DNA of 37,464 bases from an uncultured eubacterium 1-6. GTDB lineage: Bacteria > Bacillota > Clostridia > Lachnospirales > Lachnospiraceae. Shown piece by piece: positions 33,950-37,464 of the stretch (position 1 is its first letter; each line of letters opens with the position of its first letter). Below the pieces are notes generated by a model, which saw nothing but the letters and a program-made list of their open reading frames with translations, had not been told where the DNA came from and did not search any database. Position numbers and translations under genes: made by a program. The stretch lies in NCBI GenBank assembly GCA_903789595.1, contig CAIFEZ010000033.1, positions 1 through 37,464 of the forward strand. Direction: 5' to 3'.

Positions 33950-35140
33950 ATGGCTGAGAAAATTGTTATTGCAGGAGCTTGCCGTACCGCAATCGGTAAA
34001 ATGGGTGGAGAACTTAGCACAGTTCCGGTCGCAGATCTTGGAACAGTTGTTATTAAAGAGGCTCTGAAACGTTCCGGAGTTCCGGCAGATAAAGTGGACA
34101 TGGTATACATGGGATGTGTACTTCAGGCCGGCCAGGGACAGAACGTTGCACGTCAGGCATCTGTGAACGCAGGAATTCCGGTTGAAGTTCCGGCTATGAC
34201 ATTGAATATTCTCTGCGGTTCCGGACTGGCAGCTGTCAACATGGCTGCAGACATGATTCGCGCAGGCGAGGCGGAAATCGTTGTCGCAGGCGGTATGGAG
34301 AGCATGTCCAAGGCTCCGTATCTTCTGGAGAACGGCCGTTACGGATACAGAATGGGAGACGGAGCACTGGTTGATTCCATGACGCATGACGCTCTTACCG
34401 ATGCGTTCAACAACTACCATATGGGAATCACAGCTGAGAACGTTGCCGAGAAATACGGCCTGACAAGAGAGGAGCTCGATGAGTTCTCCGCAAAATCCCA
34501 GCAGAAGGCCTGCAAGGCAATCGAAGAGGGCAAGTTCAAGGATGAGATCGTTCCGGTTGAAGTAAAGGGACGCAAGGGCAAGGTTACCATCGTTGACACC
34601 GATGAGGGACCGCGTCCTGGCACAACTGTTGAAGGTCTTGCAAAGCTTCGTCCTGCATTCAAGAAGGACGGAATCGTAACCGCGGGAAATGCATCCGGAA
34701 TCAATGACGGTGCGGCAGCGGTTGTCGTTATGACAGAATCCAAGGCAAAAGAGCTCGGTGTAAAGCCGATGGCTACATGGATCGCAGGCGCGCTCGGCGG
34801 TGTTGATCCGGCTATCATGGGCGTAGGACCGATCGTTGCGACCAGAAATCTGCTGAAGAAGACTGGAATGACTGTAGCTGATTTTGACCTGTACGAGGCA
34901 AATGAGGCGTTTGCTACACAGTCCCTTGCAGTCGCAAAGGAACTCGGATTTGATCCGGAGAAGCTGAACGTTAACGGCGGAGCAATCGCTCTCGGACATC
35001 CGGTTGGATGCTCCGGCACAAGAATTCTTGTAACTCTGCTCTATGAGATGCAGAAGAGAAAAGCAAATAAGGGTCTTGCTACGCTCTGCATCGGCGGCGG
35101 AATGGGCTGCGCAACTGCGGTAGAGAGATACGAGGAGTAA
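33950..35140 (+). CDS. thl: Acetyl-CoA acetyltransferase (thiolase)
   Basis: Condenses two acetyl-CoA to acetoacetyl-CoA, the first step to butyrate. The 396-aa product has the nucleophile Cys89 in [33 protein letters not shown], His350 in [10 protein letters not shown] and the base Cys380 in [13 protein letters not shown] stands before the ATG. It is the first gene of the operon and lies behind the Rex-like site. In this organism its acetyl-CoA may come partly from the CODH/ACS pathway encoded 14 kb upstream. Confidence 0.96.
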   Translation: MAEKIVIAGACRTAIGKMGGELSTVPVADLGTVVIKEALKRSGVPADKVDMVYMGCVLQAGQGQNVARQASVNAGIPVEVPAMTLNILCGSGLAAVNMAADMIRAGEAEIVVAGGMESMSKAPYLLENGRYGYRMGDGALVDSMTHDALTDAFNNYHMGITAENVAEKYGLTREELDEFSAKSQQKACKAIEEGKFKDEIVPVEVKGRKGKVTIVDTDEGPRPGTTVEGLAKLRPAFKKDGIVTAGNASGINDGAAAVVVMTESKAKELGVKPMATWIAGALGGVDPAIMGVGPIVATRNLLKKTGMTVADFDLYEANEAFATQSLAVAKELGFDPEKLNVNGGAIALGHPVGCSGTRILVTLLYEMQKRKANKGLATLCIGGGMGCATAVERYEE

Positions 35141-35152
35141 TCGGAAATTTGT

Positions 35153-35208
35153 CAGGAGCTGAAACGGAGCTGTTTTTGCCCGGAAGGGTGAGCCGTTTCC
35201 GGCTCCTG
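35153..35208 (+). other. Hairpin in the thl-crt gap
   Basis: CAGGAGCTGAAACGG (35153-35167) pairs with CCGTTTCCGGCTCCTG (35193-35208) with a small bulge; the loop contains TTTTT, but no T tract follows the stem. Likely affects mRNA processing or stability. Confidence 0.6.
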
Positions 35209-35255
35209 TATCATATTCGATAGACATATTGGATAGATAAGAAAGGATTTATAAC

Positions 35256-36050
35256 ATGGCATATGTTACATATGAGACCGAAGGCGCGGTAGCAATTGCC
35301 ACCATTGACCGTCCCAAGGCTCTGAACGCATTAAACAGTGAAGTCCTCGATGATCTGGAAAAGGTGATCAACGGCATTGACCTTGATGCGGTCCGCTGCC
35401 TCATCATCACCGGCGCCGGCGATAAATCTTTCGTGGCAGGCGCGGATATCGGCGAGATGAGTACCCTTACGGTGGAAGAGGGAGAGGCTTTCGGCAAGAA
35501 GGGAAATGATCTTTTCCGCAGAATCGAGACGCTTCCGATTCCTGTTATTGCCGCGGTTAACGGTTTTGCTCTTGGCGGCGGCAACGAGATCGCGATGAGC
35601 TGCGATTTCCGTATCTGTTCCGAGAATGCTGTATTCGGACAGCCGGAGGCAGGACTGGGAATTACACCGGGCTTTGGCGGCACACAGAGGCTCGCGCGTC
35701 TGGTCGGACCCGGAATGGCAAAGCAGCTGATCTACACCGCGAGAAATATCAAGGCGGATGAAGCGTACCGCATCGGTCTTGTCAATCAGGTAGTACCGCA
35801 GGAGGAGCTGATGCCGACGGCGAAGAAGCTCGCTTCCATCATCGCGGGCAATGCGCCGATCGCAGTAAGAGCATGCAAGAAGGCAATAAACGAGGGCCTT
35901 CAGGAGAATATCGATGATGCGCTTGTGATCGAGGAGAAGCTCTTTGGTTCCTGCTTCAGCTCTGAGGATCAGAAGGAGGGAATGGCTAATTTCCTCCGCA
36001 AAAAGGATGATCCGAAGAAAGTAAAGCACGTGGCATTCCAGAACAAGTAA
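35256..36050 (+). CDS. crt: 3-Hydroxybutyryl-CoA dehydratase (crotonase)
   Basis: Removes water from 3-hydroxybutyryl-CoA to give crotonyl-CoA. The 264-aa crotonase-fold protein shows the oxyanion-hole segment KSFVAGADIGEM, the ALGGGNEIAMSCDFR block with one catalytic Glu, and QPEAGLGITPGFGGTQRL with the other. AAAGGA lies before the ATG at 35256. It follows thl in the standard pathway operon; length is normal. Confidence 0.94.
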   Translation: MAYVTYETEGAVAIATIDRPKALNALNSEVLDDLEKVINGIDLDAVRCLIITGAGDKSFVAGADIGEMSTLTVEEGEAFGKKGNDLFRRIETLPIPVIAAVNGFALGGGNEIAMSCDFRICSENAVFGQPEAGLGITPGFGGTQRLARLVGPGMAKQLIYTARNIKADEAYRIGLVNQVVPQEELMPTAKKLASIIAGNAPIAVRACKKAINEGLQENIDDALVIEEKLFGSCFSSEDQKEGMANFLRKKDDPKKVKHVAFQNK

Positions 36051-36069
36051 TTGTATCATAAAGTATGGA

Positions 36070-36109
36070 TATCCGGTGTGCCGGTTTACCGCATTCCGTA
36101 TACCGGATA
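36070..36109 (+). other. Hairpin in the crt-hbd gap
   Basis: TATCCGGT (36070-36077) pairs with ACCGGATA (36102-36109); no T tract follows. Confidence 0.55.
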
Positions 36110-36158
36110 CCTTATACTGTTTCGATAAAAAAGAAAATTCTATGCAGGAGGTACAGCA

Positions 36159-37034
36159 ATGAAAGTTGGTATTATTGGCGCCGGCACAATGGGTTCCGGT
36201 ATTGCACAGGCATTCGCACAGTGCGGCGAGGTAGAGAAGGTTTATCTTTGCGATATCAAGCAGGAATTCGCCGACGGCGGTTACGCGAAGATTAAGAAAG
36301 GCCTGGACAAGAGAGTTGCCAGAGGCAAGATGGATCAGGCAGCTGCCGATGGAATCCTCGGAAAAATTGAGACCGGACTGAATACGATCTGCACGGACGC
36401 TGATCTGATCGTAGAGGCGGCGCTTGAGAACATGGAAATCAAGAAGAACTGCTTCAAGGATCTTCAGGAGAACATTGTAAAGAATCCGAACTGCATCTAC
36501 GCCTCCAATACATCCTCTCTGTCCATCACAGAGATCGGTTCCGGCCTTGCAAAACCGGTAATCGGAATGCATTTCTTCAATCCTGCTCCGGTTATGAAGC
36601 TGGTAGAGGTGATTGCCGGAATCAACACTCCTGATGAGATCGTTGATCAGGTCAAGGAAATCGCCGTTAAGCTCGGCAAGACTCCGGTACAGGTGAATGA
36701 GGCAGCCGGATTCGTTGTAAACCGTATCCTTGTGCCGATGATCAACGAAGGCATCTGTGTATATGCGGCGGGTGTTTCCGATATCGAAGGCATTGATACT
36801 GCCATGAAGCTCGGATGCAATCATCCGATGGGACCGCTTGAGCTGGGCGACTATATCGGACTGGATATCGTTCTCGCGATCATGGACGTCATCTACAAAG
36901 AGACCGGAGATTCCAAGTATCGCGCATGCCCGCTTCTGCGCAAGATGGTTCGCGGCAAAAAGCTCGGTGTGAAGACCGGAATCGGATTCTATGATTACTC
37001 CAACGGCGGAAAGGTTCCGACAGACAAGAAGTAA
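36159..37034 (+). CDS. hbd: 3-Hydroxybutyryl-CoA dehydrogenase
   Basis: Reduces acetoacetyl-CoA to (S)-3-hydroxybutyryl-CoA, with NADH or NADPH. The 291-aa protein has the Rossmann motif [13 protein letters not shown] at residues 7-19, [12 protein letters not shown], the catalytic His region [35 protein letters not shown] and [16 protein letters not shown]. Asp in LCDIKQ at the end of the second beta strand suggests NAD preference. GGAGG precedes the ATG. It lies between crt and bcd. Confidence 0.96.
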   Translation: MKVGIIGAGTMGSGIAQAFAQCGEVEKVYLCDIKQEFADGGYAKIKKGLDKRVARGKMDQAAADGILGKIETGLNTICTDADLIVEAALENMEIKKNCFKDLQENIVKNPNCIYASNTSSLSITEIGSGLAKPVIGMHFFNPAPVMKLVEVIAGINTPDEIVDQVKEIAVKLGKTPVQVNEAAGFVVNRILVPMINEGICVYAAGVSDIEGIDTAMKLGCNHPMGPLELGDYIGLDIVLAIMDVIYKETGDSKYRACPLLRKMVRGKKLGVKTGIGFYDYSNGGKVPTDKK

Positions 37035-37056
37035 TCGTATCATATGGCATAACTTT

Positions 37057-37089
37057 TCCGGCGGCGGTGCTCTGCGTCCGTCCGCCGGA
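37057..37089 (+). other. Hairpin in the hbd-bcd gap
   Basis: TCCGGCGG (37057-37064) pairs with CCGCCGGA (37082-37089); no T tract follows. Confidence 0.55.
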
Positions 37090-37192
37090 TAAACGCGCAT
37101 GCCCCTTAGGCGGGCACCCTTGAAATCGTGTCCGGGATTTGCTTTCCGGTCCGCGTTTTCGAAGCGCTTATTAAAACGTTTGGAGGTTAGAC

Positions 37193-37464
37193 ATGGATTT
37201 CACGTTAGACAAAAAACATGCAATGGCGAGATCTCTTTTCAGAGACTTCGCGCAGAATGAAGTAAAACCTCTTGCGCAGGAGATCGATGAGGAAGAAAGA
37301 TTCCCGCGTGAGACATTTGACAAGCTTGCAAAATATGGCTTTATGGGAATTACAGCTCCCAGAGAGTACGGCGGACAGGGATGCGATGAGCTTACCTATG
37401 TTCTCTGTCTGGAGGAGATCGCAAAGGTCTGCGGAACGACAGCGGTCGCGCTTTCCGCCCACAC
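37193..37464 (+). CDS. bcd: Butyryl-CoA dehydrogenase (5' part, cut by the window end)
   Basis: First 90 codons of an acyl-CoA dehydrogenase: MDFTLDKKHAMARSLFRDFA, EERFPRETFDKLAKYGFMGI and APREYGGQGCDELTYVLCLEEIAKV are typical of the N-terminal helical domain of clostridial Bcd, which reduces crotonyl-CoA to butyryl-CoA with EtfAB. TGGAGG lies at 37181-37186. The flavin and active-site parts are beyond the window; etfB and etfA probably follow but are not seen. Confidence 0.9.
   Translation, partial: MDFTLDKKHAMARSLFRDFAQNEVKPLAQEIDEEERFPRETFDKLAKYGFMGITAPREYGGQGCDELTYVLCLEEIAKVCGTTAVALSAH

Noticed and set aside
33911-35227. 438-codon frame antisense to thl
   Set aside because: The sense strand encodes a full thiolase with all catalytic residues; the antisense product looks like a codon-bias artefact.

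Overview
The window looks like the chromosome of an anaerobic Firmicute of class Clostridia, most likely a Lachnospiraceae relative. It is moderately GC-rich, with strong GGAGG ribosome binding sites and sigma-A type promoters. It carries an almost complete carbonyl/methyl Wood-Ljungdahl (reductive acetyl-CoA) gene set and, about 10 kb downstream, the start of a classical crotonyl-CoA butyrate operon with a butyryl-CoA:acetate CoA-transferase. The inference is an acetogen that can also make butyrate. The species cannot be named from sequence reading alone.

Layout. (1) 172-7113, housekeeping: prs (minus strand); then a radical-SAM DUF512 protein, der, plsY and gpsA on the plus strand; then an aldo/keto reductase (minus). 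(2) 7114-7853: a 740-bp non-coding stretch ending in a good promoter. (3) 7854-19910, the CODH/ACS locus: a His/Cys-rich putative metal-binding protein, cooT, cooC1, acsA/cooS, cooC2, acsB, then after a strong terminator acsD, acsC, acsE and acsV. (4) 20290-24412, folate branch: fhs, fchA, folD and a small unknown gene coupled to folD. (5) 24506-29229: a 6S-like RNA, a T-box leader followed by a small inverted-repeat element, then pheS and pheT. (6) 29281-32005: a histidine phosphatase, queA, and degV (minus). (7) 32338-37464, butyrate genes: but, thl, crt, hbd and the first 90 codons of bcd.

How the genes work together. Fhs, FchA and FolD turn formate into methylene-THF. Methylene-THF reductase and formate dehydrogenase are not in the window. 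AcsE moves the methyl group from methyl-THF to the corrinoid protein AcsCD, which AcsV keeps in its active reduced state. AcsA makes CO and AcsB joins CO, methyl and CoA into acetyl-CoA. CooC1, CooC2, CooT and the His-rich protein are the likely nickel-handling crew for AcsA and AcsB. Thl, Crt, Hbd and Bcd then condense and reduce acetyl-CoA to butyryl-CoA, and But exchanges the CoA with acetate. A near-consensus Rex operator lies over the -35 box of thl, which would tie butyrate formation to NADH/NAD+ ratio.

Most notable points: a His-rich/CooT/CooC set that resembles the Rhodospirillum cooCTJ trio; a FolD that has lost two cyclohydrolase residues next to a dedicated cyclohydrolase; the Rex site; a 172-bp element with perfect 11-bp terminal inverted repeats between the pheST T-box and pheS; and two unrelated tandem-repeat tracts in intergenic gaps. 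I see no clear, wholly new multi-gene system. The His-rich metal protein and the folD-coupled orphan are the best candidates for undescribed components.
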